From the NCBI GenBank assembly GCA_963513935.1, contig OY740768.1:63778786-63842785 (forward strand): DNA of 64,000 nt, written 5' to 3'. Below are positions 37,541-48,948 of the stretch, piece after piece. The translations under genes were made by a program, and so were the position numbers. Origin of the DNA: Aphrophora alni. Its lineage: Eukaryota; Arthropoda; Insecta; Hemiptera; Aphrophoridae. The notes below the pieces were generated by a model. It saw only the letters and a list, made by a program, of their open reading frames with translations, searched no databases and was not told the origin of the DNA. Each line of letters opens with the position of its first letter. The stretch's first letter is position 1.

Positions 37541-39470
37541 CCTGATACCAGGATATGAGTATGAAGACAGCAACTGGTCTAGTAAAAGTGATGAAGTTAA
37601 TGTAATGTGTATGTCTTTGTAAATGTTTAAGCATAATGAATTTAAGACCAATGTTGGATAACAAAACTGTTTTTAAATGTCATTTTATAACAATAATTAT
37701 AATAATTTATATTTAGCTCTGACAATTAAAATTTATGTACTCTTTAACTGTAAAGTATGTTTTTTGAATGAGAAAATGCTTTGCATTGTTTTAAATTTTT
37801 TGATGTTGTCTTTTTCATTTTGAATGATTTGGTTTTTTATTACAATATATGTTTCCAGTATACATTACATTTTTTTTCTACAATTTTGTTCTATGACTTA
37901 AAATTTTGATTAAATTTTTTGATGTAGATGATATGAATTTTGTGGTGTATTTTTGAGAAAGAAAATGTGATTCCATTTATATTTTCCCACATGGTTTTGG
38001 AAGGATTTTTTTATTCCAAAATCCTGTGTTGTATTTATTTTGATTTTTCTTCTCTATTGAATTTCTGTACATTAGTTTGAATTGATTATATAATATTCTA
38101 CATACAATATATAACATCAAACTTTGTCATATTAGTATTGAATGATAAATAACATTATAACCAATTACAAGCATTTTAATGAATTGTTTAGTGTTTGTTT
38201 TTAACAAATCTTCCTATTTTATTTTTTATTTTTTCTAGATTAGACCATTCAGTACTTATTCCTAATTGCTCCTAAAAATAAGCATTATTTGTTTCTTCAA
38301 CCGAATATTCTACTTTTTAACGTTCAACAAGCGATTGTAATTTTTGTACTTATTTATGCAGTATATCATATTGCATTAAAAATTGAATCAACGTTATTTC
38401 TTATGCAACATAAGCTATAAACAAGTTGCTTCAAAAATAATGTGTCAAAAGATATTTATCTAATGAACCTCAGCCAAAAATATATGTACTACCCATTAAC
38501 CATAAATTTAATGTAATGTTCCAATGTTGGTAGAAGATTAATTCAGGCTCTGGAGCCATGTGGGATAAAGTGGGTAATTTCCGGACACACATGCTGTTCT
38601 GTAATACAAGTGTCAAATTCAGCAGGTGATTAATAATATAAACGGTCAAGGACATTTACACTGTCTTTATACTTACAACAATTTTGCACTGTTTCAGACT
38701 TAAGTTTTAAAGTCCATAGCTTTTAGATCAATTCAATTATATCAACAGTTTTGTTTAGGTTTATTAGGTTTGTTCTTGTTTATCTCTTCTTGCATTTTTA
38801 ATAAGAAGGGAAAAATCTCAACTTATATTTCCCTTTAAGTTTTGTCTAATTGCTTGTTATTTTTAAGTGATTCTGTAAAGTATTTCAGTGTCCATTAGTT
38901 TCTTATTATGAGAGAGGTTATTAAATACTGTTACGCCATTTTGTTGTTACTCAAGGAAAATTATAAGCTTAGTCATTACAATAATTAAAAAAGAACTTCC
39001 CTTAAACTCTAAATCTTCGAAGATTAATGTAATTTTTTGTTAGTAAGTGGATGAATAAGTAATTGTACTAAAACTAATCAATGAAGTGAATATTAAGTCT
39101 TGAGCAATATTCTATATACATCTTTTAGTGTTCGATTGAATGTAGAAGAGCAGTAATAGAATATGATAGGATTAGAATAAAATAGATACTATATTGTTTT
39201 GTTTTCTTTGAAAATGCATTTGTATTCCTTAAATAAAGTCTTCTTAGTGGTTATTTAACTATACATTATTAATAAACCATGTCCATATAAAAAAAAAACA
39301 ACAATATGTTATTTGTTTTATTTTAACCCTATCTAAACCTTATTAAGTATTTTATCTTATGTTTTAGACTTAAGCTGTCAATGTCTATTACAAGCAATTT
39401 GTTCAATGATAATAAATAAATTATAAAAAAATTATTAATAACAATAATAATAATAATATTGTTATTATTA

Positions 39471-39471
<1 letters not shown>
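37541..39471. other. Intron 2, distal part
   Basis: No exon or recognisable repeat except runs of T and A. The 61-codon minus frame at 38,470-38,655 shows no domain. Confidence 0.45.

Positions 39472-39535
<64 letters not shown>
39472..39535. repeat. (ATT)n microsatellite just upstream of exon 3
   Basis: About 21 ATT units, ending about 21 bases before exon 3. The poly-Leu frame it creates is an artefact. Confidence 0.97.
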
Positions 39536-39536
<1 letters not shown>

Positions 39537-39556
39537 ATCATAGATTTTTTTTTCAG

Positions 39557-39716
39557 GATTCAGATTCAAAAAAATGTGAAAAAAAAGAAACAACGGGCCC
39601 TCCATTGCAAACAGCCAGTATGAGTGTAAGAGCTTTAATAGAGGAAAAAATTATACAGAAACGTATCACCAACCCTAGCCTTGCTGCTCATACACAGACA
39701 AATCTAACCTATTCAA
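39557..39716 (+). CDS. Exon 3 of the TRERF1-like gene
   Basis: 160 bases, starting in phase 0 after TTTTTTTTTCAG and ending with one base of the next codon before GTAAGT. It encodes DSDSKKCEKKE, then a conserved-looking helix-like segment (SVRALIEEKIIQKR) and TNPSLAAHTQ. The lysine- and glutamate-rich start continues the finger's GGYFKK tail. No separate domain is known to me; the IEEKIIQKR stretch looks like a conserved motif of the family. Confidence 0.85.
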
Positions 39717-41529
39717 GTAAGTATAGTACAGCGCACAACATAGAAGGTTAACAAATAGATGAAATAAAAGGAGCATTCCCAATCATGGAAGATTAATGTA
39801 AAGTGTAACTTATAAATAAACAATTTTGTGTATTGTTTAAAGTTGAAAAACCAATTTGTTCTTTATCTCCTAACATATAAATATGTTTACAGGAATAACA
39901 AATTGCAGTACACAATAAGGTAAAACATCATGTTAAACACTTTGAATTAATTCGTCATCCCTAAAACACTTACAACTTTTCCCACGCCTTGATAATCTAC
40001 TAAAATTAGAGATCGATAAAGCGTAAAGTGTGTGTATATGTTAAATTTATCTGATCTGTACATTTTAATTTACACGATACCTCTAGCTGCATTTTTTCAC
40101 CTCATTAAACATAATTATATTATGTTATCAAAAAAAACATGATTTATTAGAGTTGTTAGGATGTAGATGTGGCCTGTCAAAATCAGAAAGATTAATAATA
40201 AATGGCAAAAAGAATTATCAATTAATTTATTAAAGTAAACAGCGCACAACAATTGAGAAATAACAGATTTTATTGGATCAGTATTACATTGAACTAGGGA
40301 AAAGATCCATGTGAAGCTGCATGGCTTAGGCCGAGTCCGCTTCGAAATCTAAAAGGTGTCGGTCGTGGTTTTGGCCATGTTGACAATATAAATTTATCAT
40401 CATGTCTTCTAAAAAAAGAACAAAGTTTGTTTTTGTTGAATTCGTAAATTCTAAATATATTGGATGTGTTTTCCATCCTATTTGTAATTTAGGGAAATGT
40501 ACACCAAATAAATTTTATAAACTTGTCTATATACTGTGTTGCGTGTAATTCAATTGTCAACTTGCACCGCCCCTCGTGGTCATCTTAACAAGATTTTAGC
40601 TACGTGAATGCAGTCTTCCTTCCAGTGAAAACTTCTGATTGGACCAGGGGCATTTCTGCTGTGAAAAGCGGGGTATGGCCCACATAGACATAACAAAATA
40701 TTAAATAACTTTTTGTAAGAACATGGGTACTTAAAAATAATTTAAATATTTGCAACTATGGTTTTGGAATATCAAATAAAAACCACTATGAGGAACATTG
40801 AAAACCACATATGAAACCTTGGAATGTGAAGCCAAAAGGTTCATTTTTCCAATGAACAAAAAATGGAGGACATCTGCCCTTTAAAATGGTAGGCCACTCC
40901 AAGTTGTGAAAAAACTATGAAGCTGTTTTCATCCAAGTGGTTTTGTTTGAGAGAGTTGATGATGATGCTTGATGATAGATATAAAAAATACTGTATGATG
41001 GACATATTGAGTTAGTGCACAGATATTTACACCACTTTCCTTAAAAACTATATTTACAGTATAATTTATGATCTAAAGTAAGTAATTACTGTTCTATTCC
41101 ATTGCCGTGTTAAAGTCTATGTTCTCAATCCCTTGGTTCTATATCCCCCACCCTCTCTATTGTTTAAGGAATTTATTTGTCATTTGCAAGTGATAATTAA
41201 GGTTTATAAAATCCAAATAGTTTTTGAATGTATAAAATGCACGCATAGTTTAAAATGAAACCTTGTTTTTCCCATGACATAAATAACATGCTTATACCGG
41301 ATAAAAAAAGCAAAAATTATATTACTTTTATTTCAACAATGTTATTTTTTTTAGTTATATATATATATATTTTAAAATAATAACTTATTTAAATTAATAT
41401 AATACCTATAATTTGTTTGGTTATCTTTTAATACACTCATACTTTCCATATACACTTCATGCTTAAATAGATGATATTTTGTTCTTCTTTTGTTTCTTTA
41501 TCAAAAATATTTTGTTTTACTTGTTGCAG
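39717..41529. other. Intron 3
   Basis: No exon. A GC-richer segment at 40,240-40,700 (minus 60-codon frame and several GC-rich words) is probably an inserted repeat. It ends at a triple AG acceptor. Confidence 0.5.
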
Positions 41530-41851
41530 CAGCAGAACCTACTCGAGCTACTGCACCACCACAATACCCTGGCACGCCACCTTCTGAACCTGACCTAAAT
41601 ATTAAAGTGTCATCATTTGTTGTTCCTGCTGTTCCTAACCAACTAACATCTGTAAATGGAGACAAAGGTACATCATCACGAAGACATTCAGACTCAGAAC
41701 ATTTTTTGCCACCTCGTACACCTCCAATTCAATCAGAAACACCAACAACCTCTGTTGCGAGTTCAACTCAACAAGATAAAACACATTCTACAGTTAAAGG
41801 TGCTGTGAAACGTGCAAGTTCTGACCCGGGGACACACCAGCAAAGTGACAG
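41530..41851 (+). CDS. Exon 4, Pro/Ser/Thr-rich linker
   Basis: 322 bases. The first two bases complete the codon begun in exon 3, and the exon ends with two bases (AG) before GTAAAA. The peptide AEPTRATAPPQYPGTPPSEP and onward is low in hydrophobic residues and rich in Pro, Ser and Thr, with a run of Ser-Pro or Thr-Pro sites, typical of a disordered linker. The acceptor is CAGCAGCAG: AG dinucleotides at 41,528-41,529, 41,531-41,532 and 41,534-41,535 all keep the frame, so one or two residues may be optional. The first is chosen as the default. Confidence 0.85.
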
Positions 41852-42791
41852 GTAAAACATTCTGTGTTTCAAAGTTTATTTTTAAAAGCATAAACGTTTT
41901 TACTCTGTTAGAAATATCCCTTCAACAAGTACATTTAAACTACAAAATAATAATTAAGTGGGCCTAAACTAAGGTAGCTTCCTCAGCAAAATAGGAATAA
42001 AGTAAACATGTTACCGAAAACTAAGTAAATGTTATTTCCACCATTATTAATCAAGTTTATAATGGTGTTACGTTGATGGTAATAAGGTGATGTCAAGCTT
42101 CTCTTACTATGAGTCAAATTTTATTCCATGACAATAAACATCTGTAAGATGTTAAAGGAGAGTAAGTAACAGTTAAATAGTATAGCAAAGCTCTCCCATA
42201 TGCTAGTAACCTATACTTCTGTTGTATTATTCTGAAAACTAAGAACATAGATTAATTCTAGACTTTTAATAACAGCTGTACAAGTTATCAACAGTAAATA
42301 GAAAAACACAAACATGAATAATTAATGGCTTTGGGAGCAAGGAAATTACAGGGTAAACCTAGGTAAAAAGAAGAGACAATATGTTCAAATTGGTAAACTA
42401 TAAATTATTTTGATAGTTTTAGACAGGTATTATTTTGTGGAAAAATAAATTAGTATCACGGGTTTTACAACTTATGCTGAAAGAAGATTTACAAATTAGG
42501 TAAATTAAAATTGTAAGTTTGTTTAAAAATTTCAAGTGATGTTTCTTGACCTATCATTTCATGGTACGAGAATTAAATTTTTGTTTGATTAAATTCATCA
42601 GTTCACTATATTTCTTATTTTGTTAGTGTGTGACTCCAATGTTCATATTACATTTTCAATGCCACGTGTTTTTTGCATTAAATAAAATATATTTATTTCT
42701 TTTAATGTGTGTTATAACAATATTTCAATTCCTCTGAACTATTTTCCAACCTACATTATTCTTTAAAACAATTTTTTAATTTTATTTGTAG
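41852..42791. other. Intron 4
   Basis: Ordinary AT-rich intron of 940 bases, GTAAAA to TTTGTAG. Nothing else seen. Confidence 0.7.
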
Positions 42792-42978
42792 CCCACAACT
42801 TCAGATTAACTTCCAGAATGACACAGGATATTCACTAGGAGTATACAGTAATGAAGATGGTAGTAATGAATACTTTTCATCCAGTTTACAAGAAGATGTC
42901 TTCCAACAAGTTCAATCAGTTCAAGATTCTATGCTGTTACATGGAGTTGATCCTGCACAGCTGGCAGAGTCTATACAG
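42792..42978 (+). CDS. Exon 5, acidic/Gln-rich segment
   Basis: 187 bases. The first base completes an AGC serine codon carried over from exon 4, and the exon ends in phase 0 at CAG/GTTAGG. The peptide begins SPQLQINFQNDTGYS and ends VDPAQLAESIQ. It is Gln- and acid-rich, with alternating VQ/VF pairs that could form an amphipathic helix. No named domain. No long frame starts with Met here, so the exon was found from splice signals and phase. Confidence 0.85.
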
Positions 42979-43298
42979 GTTAGGAAAATTTTACTGTAAA
43001 GTACTTAAATTAATTTTATGAACAACATTCATGGTGGCCACATGTGAATTTATCAACACATTAAATTGTATTTTTAGATGAAGTGTTTAATTCATAAAAT
43101 ATAAATATGAGAAAAGAACATTAGGTAACTTATTTACAGTTTATGCTATAATGAATCTTGTATAACAATCTTATATAATAATGTACATGTTATAGTGCAT
43201 TTTGGTTCTGAATACAATTATATATTTACCCATAACAATAACTTTAACATTATTAATATGAAATACATCTCATAACTTAATTTCTTTACTGTGTACAG
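42979..43298. other. Intron 5
   Basis: 320 bases, GTTAGG to GTGTACAG, AT-rich and without features. Confidence 0.75.
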
Positions 43299-44263
43299 GC
43301 AGCAGCACTTCAAGACATTGCCTCACTAGAGGACTATCAGAATGCAACATCAGATCAGCAGTTTCAACACCATCAAGATTTACAATCAGTGTTAAATTCA
43401 CCCCTTCCTGTCAGTTTAGCAGACTTTGCATATTCCCACAATCAATCAATCACAACTCATAAAGACTATCAAACAACAGACTCTAAGGACTTCGTTACAT
43501 ATGCACAGTCACCTCTACCATCACCTAGCTTTACCTATCCAACACCACCCGCAAGTCAAGAAGGACAGTCACCATCTTTTGGACCTCTACAATCCGTTAT
43601 TTCAGGTCCTGCTTCATCTCCTCTTTCGGCTGCATTTTATACCTCTACAATGTCTAGTTCTGCTGCAGTTGAAGCTGCATTAAGTGAAGTGCTTCCCTTA
43701 GATACCAATCAACATGTGTACCCTTCCCCACCCCCACAATCACCTCTTTCTGCTACACCAGTACCCTCACCTCTTTCATTACCTGCTTCTTCCTCATCAC
43801 CATTACCTCATCATACACTCCAATCACAAATGATGCCTAATTCAGACGATCCTCTCTTATCAAGCAGCCCAAAAGACTTTGCTTCGAGAAAAAGATTTGA
43901 CTTTCATACATTTAAACTACTAAATAATGGTACCATTGATTTAGGCCCAGGGAATACACAAGGTGTCACTGGTATTGTTCTAGACCGTAATGGTGAACTG
44001 AAACTTATACAAACTTCTTGTAATTTTCAACCGATGAAAGCAGCTGGACTTATGAATGGTACAACAGCAGTGTTTGTAAATACAAGGCCTAAGACAGAAC
44101 CCACGTCAAATGTTGAAAGTGGGCATAAAGTGATGAAAACAGTTGTTTCCGGAAAAAATATATCAACTCAAAAGACACAACATTCACATAGATCTCAGGC
44201 AATTAGACTTTTAGACCATATTAAGGAAGAAGTTGATGATGATGTCTTTCTGAGTCCAACAAG
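43299..44263 (+). CDS. Exon 6, large Ser/Pro-rich exon with sumoylation-like site
   Basis: 965 bases, the largest exon. It begins AAALQDIASLEDYQ in phase 0 and ends two bases into a codon before GTAAGC. The first two thirds are Ser/Pro/Thr-rich with many SPxP words. A more ordered part follows, starting RKRFDFHTFKLLNNGTIDLG with a later GIVLDRNGELKLIQ. Near the end is IKEEV, a match to the sumoylation consensus, beside an acidic DDD run and LSPT. Its length and composition match the disordered middle of TRERF1-family proteins. Translation continues upstream of the first in-frame GTG, so the start must be the splice acceptor. Confidence 0.9.
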
Positions 44264-44980
44264 GTAAGCACATTTCATATTTTGTTGCTGGAAATATAAT
44301 ATAATATTATATTTATTTTTATTTAAATTTATTAGTAGTAGGTTTTGATAAGGTGTGTATGTAGGATTATTACTTTTAATCAAGTGTGTCAGTTGATAGT
44401 AAAATATTTACCAAAGTAACATTTTTTCTTGCCAATTAACATTGCACTAAAATTCCTTTAGAAGTACAGATTCAGCCAAAGGTTATCTAAATTCATTTAT
44501 GTATATTTAAAAATTATGTTAATTTTATTTCTATTGATATTGTAATATGGTGTATATCTGATATCTTATTTTTTATTTAATTGGATTATTTTGAATTATA
44601 CATGAAATTTACATTTTAAAAATGTTCTGTATAATTTTCATGTACAATTTTATGTTATTCAAAAATGTGACAATGAAATAAAAGGGATTTTTAAATTTAA
44701 CGTACTGCATTTTAAAGCATTAGAAGCCTTAAAAATTTAATTTAAAAACAACTGTAATGCTTAACTTGTAGTTATATCCAAAATTTTGAATACTTTTGAT
44801 TATCTTACTTTTAACTAAACTAATTTAATCATGTTTGTGGATGGTCTATAAGGAGAAATTAAGAATGGTTAGAGGTTGAAAAAGAAAAGAACATAAAATT
44901 TTACCACTACAGTTTGTTTACGCATTGTTTCTAAATATTTTAAGTAAGTTGAAAAATGTACCATGTGCTTTTTAATTTAG
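44264..44980. other. Intron 6
   Basis: 717 bases, GTAAGC to AATTTAG, AT-rich. Nothing else seen. Confidence 0.75.
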
Positions 44981-45204
44981 TATACCAGCCAGTCCAATAC
45001 GGGTATGCAGAAAGAGACCGCGATATGAAATATCGCATCCACCACATCCACCTTACCAGTCTAGGCTACGTACATCAAGGATACACCATCCTGCAGCTCC
45101 TATATTACCTTATACACCACCACCTATGTTGCCTCCTGGACGGAATGGTCAAGGTCTATATTGGCAAGCAGTAACAACATGGCCTAGCTCAACAACATTA
45201 AAAG
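44981..45204 (+). CDS. Exon 7, basic and Pro-rich segment with a nuclear-localisation-like motif
   Basis: 224 bases. The first base completes an AGT serine codon and the exon ends one base into the next codon before GTATTT. The peptide starts SIPASPIRVCRKRPRYE, where RKRPR is a plausible nuclear localisation signal. A His/Pro-rich stretch, PPPMLPPGRNGQGLYWQ and TTWPSS follow. The longest Met-initiated frames here are in other registers and are not the gene. Confidence 0.85.
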
Positions 45205-45310
45205 GTATTTTTTCTTATTTTCAAACATTAAAATTTTTTATATTATATTTTGAAAGATTTTTGTTTATATTTGTTTCTTACTTGAATCATTCTTACCAAT
45301 TAATTTACAG

Positions 45311-45517
45311 GTGAACTGTCACTCTCAGATGATTGTGGACAGGACATCAGTGACGTGGCTCCAGAGACTGATATGTCACCACATGTCAATATAGGGCCAC
45401 AGTTCCAATGTACATTGCCTCAATGGTTTGGTGATCCCGTTAGAACGGATCGAGAACCATCTTATGAACATCTTCTCTGGGATCCTGGTATTAGCAAACT
45501 CACCTCTGATAATGAAG
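45311..45517 (+). CDS. Exon 8, N-terminal half of the ELM2 domain
   Basis: 207 bases after ACAG at 45,307-45,310, completing a GGT glycine codon, ending one base into a codon at GAAG/GTATGT. After an acidic lead (LSLSDDCGQDISDVAP) comes the ELM2 start HVNIGPQFQCTLPQW, matching the family pattern V-x-I/V-G-x-x-F/Y-Q-A/C-x-(I/L)-P. RTDREPSYEHLLWDP and GISKL follow. ELM2 domains pair with SANT to dock histone deacetylase 1/2. The upstream intron is only 106 bases. Confidence 0.92.
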
Positions 45518-46058
45518 GTATGTCATAATCAAAATAAAAAATAAATTAGTTTACCACATTATTAACATGAATTATACTACTCGAAATTATATGTTCATTA
45601 GAAAACTAAAATTATAATGAAATAATTGATATTTAAAATCATGTAGTACTTAAAAGTATGTAGTAATTTCTAGATACATTTAATTGAAGCATAACTCTTG
45701 AATATGAAGAGATCTAGGACATCTACAAATATTGAACAAATAAAATTGTCAAAATATTAATACTGTATTACAACACATTTATTTAATACTGGTACTTTGT
45801 TTTGTTTTTTCTTTTGGGATATGTATTAATCATATTATTTTTAAAACATTCATATTTTCAGTTATAACTGAAAATGTCTTCAACAAGAAATTTAATAATA
45901 TCAATTATTCAAAAAATACCATTTTAATTCATTTAGTTTTAGTTTCAATTTTAGATTAAATCAAAATTTAAAGTTATTTTTAAATTTTAGTAAAACTAAT
46001 ATACTATTACTGCACCTAATAATCATTATCAATATTTTTTTTTTATTTATGGTTGTAG
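45518..46058. other. Intron 8
   Basis: 541 bases, GTATGT to GGTTGTAG, AT-rich. Nothing else seen. Confidence 0.75.
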
Positions 46059-46162
46059 TGGACATGTACCTGGAGTTTGCTTGTTGTGCTGCAGTGCCTG
46101 GGGGTGGACGGAATAAAGAATATGCGCTGCATCTTCTGCACCTATGTCATGGCAATATACAT
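46059..46162 (+). CDS. Exon 9, C-terminal half of the ELM2 domain
   Basis: 104 bases. The first two bases complete a GTG valine codon and the exon ends in phase 0. It encodes VDMYLEFACCAAVPGGGRN followed by YALHLLHLCHGNIH. This is the helical end of ELM2 (small-residue run, then GG-x-N-x-E-x-AL-x-x-L-H-x-x-x-GN). The donor, CAT/GTTCGT at 46,163, is weak. It is chosen because the next exon at 54,091 starts in phase 0 with QAMLKLM and gives the expected GNI-x-x-A-x-x-x-L continuation. Confidence 0.85.
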
Positions 46163-46846
46163 GTTCGTATCAGCTTTTATTTTAATAATCACTGTTTTAT
46201 TTATACTATGTATATATTTACTGAATTTTATAAATTTTTAGTCAAACAATAGTATAGTGCACTCCTAATAATAATTATCACATTGTCTGATACAGACTTC
46301 TTTATGTCAAGGGGTTTGTGAAAACATACCATTCAAGTTATTTATAATTTCTATATAAATAACTAAAATTCATTTTTGTATTTTATTTAAAGTTAACTAC
46401 ATAATGTTTGAATACATAATTTACAATTGACAGTGTTCATAGGAAATAATTGTGTCCATTACACCTGCGATATCCTCTCAGAGATACCTAGATAAAATTT
46501 CTCCTAGATAGTCACTAGGCACCTTATGAAACTCATGAGAACCTTAGACTTAATCAGCAGCCCTTCTAAGTATACTGAATCATTATCAAGGAAACACCTC
46601 ATGCTCGCACTTAAGGTGTTCTGCCGTGTTAGTGTAACAAGAAAAAAACTGACAGAATCACGATCTACCAACCTTGTTATTTTGATCTTGTATCTCATAA
46701 TAAGTAGAAATAGTACTTGAGGTATCTCCAATCTACTCAGTGAGAGATGCTGTTTTCCTTTAACTGGAACATTTCCAGACTTAAAACTGATGTAAATCTC
46801 TTATTTGCTGGTGCAAGGTCAACAGATCATTTCAGCTGTCACTATT

Positions 46847-47365
46847 TAATATATTGAGTAATAAATTATTTTTATTACCTTTATGGTACCGTCATGTGAC
46901 TTTGTATTTGTCTTATTACAAAGACGCATTTCAAAGTCGTAGCTCCATCTTCAGTATTTCACTCTGCAGAGGTCGTCACAACATTAAACTTGATAAAACA
47001 TAAACACTATAGGGCTACACACAAATATATGCACGTATACATTGATTTAACTATTGGCAATGAGATATAACTAACTGATAGGACCAACCCATTAATCTGA
47101 TAACCTTGGCCTTACCGTGATGCCAGTAGTTCGCGGACCATGAAACTGTGTGCACGTAAGAAAGTGTTTAAATCAATGTATACGTGTATATATTTGTGTG
47201 TATAGTGTTTATGTTTTTATCAAGTTTAATGTTTGACGACCTCTACAGAGTGAAATACTGAAGATGGAGCTATGACTCCAAAAGGCGTCTTTGTAATAAG
47301 ACAAATACAAAGTCACATGACGGTACCATAAAGGTAATAAAAATAATTTATTACTCAATATATTA
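46847..47365. mobile_element. Foldback element with about 200 bp arms
   Basis: The left arm 46,847-47,055 and right arm 47,168-47,365 are near-perfect inverted copies around a 112-base centre. Shared words include TAATATATTGAGTAATAAAT, GGTACCGTCATGTGACTTTG, GACGACCTCT-CAGAGTGAAAT and ATAAACACTATA. Each arm carries a hammerhead-like core, CTGAAGA then TGGAG...GACT-pattern stem II, at 47,258-47,264 on + and 46,948-46,954 on -. The rest of the ribozyme does not form well. It has no coding capacity and lies in the intron between ELM2 and SANT. Confidence 0.8.
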
Positions 47366-47610
47366 TATAAAGTAACTTGGACACCAAACAATGAACATTA
47401 AATATTACTATTTGTTTAACTATACTGATGATATTCTCAATACACTCATTCATATTATTGAGTCCTTTGTTTTCTACTTCAACAAATTCCCGGATATTTT
47501 AATTAAAGTATAATTAAATATTATTGATACAGCTTAAATTTAGCAGAAATGTTAAAAACACCAAATATAGTGATAAATAATTCTTCATAGTCTCAACAAT
47601 CATGGGTATA

Positions 47611-48948
47611 CGGTATGTGCCAAAATAAACTGTAGTGAAACTGAATAAGCTGTAGCTGCCTTCTCGATCAGCTTTGTCAACTTTTGATTGTTGCCAGTCT
47701 TCGTGATTATTATTTCTTTCTTATTTGAGATTAGTTTTTGCTGACCTAGTGCTAACTACTGCAGAAAAAGCTTTTATCCTAGAACATTATTTTCGCTCAT
47801 ACGGAATTGGACGTTCAGGTAGGGCAAGTTTGTCGCACACTGCATTACGTTTTCAGGAACATTTTCACATAAACCCGCCTAGTAATGCTGTGATTATAAA
47901 TGTTGTTCATAAATTTCAAAGACAGGTAGTGTTGTGATGCAGTGGAAGGGCTATTTAGGTCGCCTAACTACTGGCTGTACAAATGAAAACCAAGGAAGAG
48001 TGTTGCAGCAAGTGTTACAGTCACCGAAAAGAATCATAAACCGAACATCTATGAAACTGAATATAAGCAATACATCATTGAGAAAAATGTTTAAAAACAA
48101 TGGTATTTTTCCCTACAAGACAAAAACTGGGCAACCTTTGAACTGTATAAACAAAACAGTCAGAGTTCAGTGCTGTGTTTCAATGTTAGCAATGTGCTAT
48201 GGAGAACCTGAGTTTCTGAGTGATTTATGATTTTCAGATGAAGGTCATGTCCACCTTAATGGTTTCATAAAAAAGCAGACAACATGTTTTCTTCGGTTTG
48301 AAAATCCTGAAAGTGCTGTAGAGAGGTCACAGCATAGAAAGTGTGTAACCATTTGGTGTGTTGTGTCAGGGAGAGGCATAATTGGTCCATACTTTGTTGA
48401 AGACAATAATGGAAATCCTTTTCTGTAAATCAAGACCAATATAGGGTCATTCTTGATCATTTTATAGGAGACCTCAAGAGATTTTGTTGTGCCTGAAACC
48501 TGTCTTTTCGTTTACAATCGTTCCAGCAAGATGGCGCAACCAGTCACACTGCCTTAACCAACATTGCTTTCCTTCAAGAAACTTTTGGCAACCGCCTCAT
48601 CTTCCTTAGAACAAATTTTCCTTACCCAGTCCACTCCCCCGATCTTACACCACCTGATGCCTACATCTGGGGATTGTTGAAGGAGAAGATTTTCCATGAA
48701 GACCCACCTGCTACCATCGTCCAACTATAGGAAAAAATAACCATGTGTTTGTATGAAATGAATCATGAAACAACCTCTCTTCACCAAAATGATGCAAAAC
48801 CTTCAAAAACGGCCTAAAACTAAACAGAGTTATTGAACATGTTATTACACAAGTCTAACAGATTTTGCTTTCTTTTACTTGTATATGTTGGTAAAATTAT
48901 GTAAATAAAATCATACAATTTCAGTACTGTTTATTTTAGCGCATACTG
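47611..48948 (+). mobile_element. Tc1/mariner-like element, full length, TA target sites
   Basis: Terminal inverted repeats of about 32 bases (left starts CGGTATGTGCCAAAATAAAC, right end reads CAGTATGCGCTAAAATAAAC inverted) agree at 26 of 32 positions. They are flanked by TA at 47,609-47,610 and 48,949-48,950, the target site duplication of this superfamily. The element is 1,338 bases. It encloses a broken transposase on the + strand, described separately. The partner remnant at 5.3-6.1 kb belongs to the same broad group. Confidence 0.88.
47725..48790 (+). pseudogene. Broken Tc1/mariner-like transposase inside the 47.6 kb element
   Basis: The frame is split. 47,725-47,937 holds the N-terminal helix-turn-helix (AEKAFILEHYFRSYG). 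47,934-48,230 continues in another frame (VLQSPKRIINRTSMKLNIS, then LRKMFKNNGIFPYK). Further frames with stops carry the catalytic part: SDEGHVHLNG near 48,237 (first Asp), QQDGATSHTA near 48,524 (second Asp) and SPDLTPPDAYIWG near 48,634 (third Asp). All three catalytic acidic positions are still visible, but several stops and frame changes make it inactive. It is an enzyme of DNA cut-and-paste transposition. Confidence 0.85.

Noticed and set aside
39470..39751. 93-codon frame beginning with a poly-Leu signal-like run
   Set aside because: The leucines come from the (ATT)n microsatellite. The real coding part starts at the splice acceptor at 39,557.
44956..45174. Met-initiated 72-codon frame over exon 7
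   Set aside because: It is in the wrong register. The phase from exon 6 and into exon 8 selects the Pro-rich frame.
46504..46731. Overlapping open frames on both strands (75 and 64 codons)
   Set aside because: No domain, no splice signals in phase, and located in a repeat-rich intron. Likely a decayed repeat.
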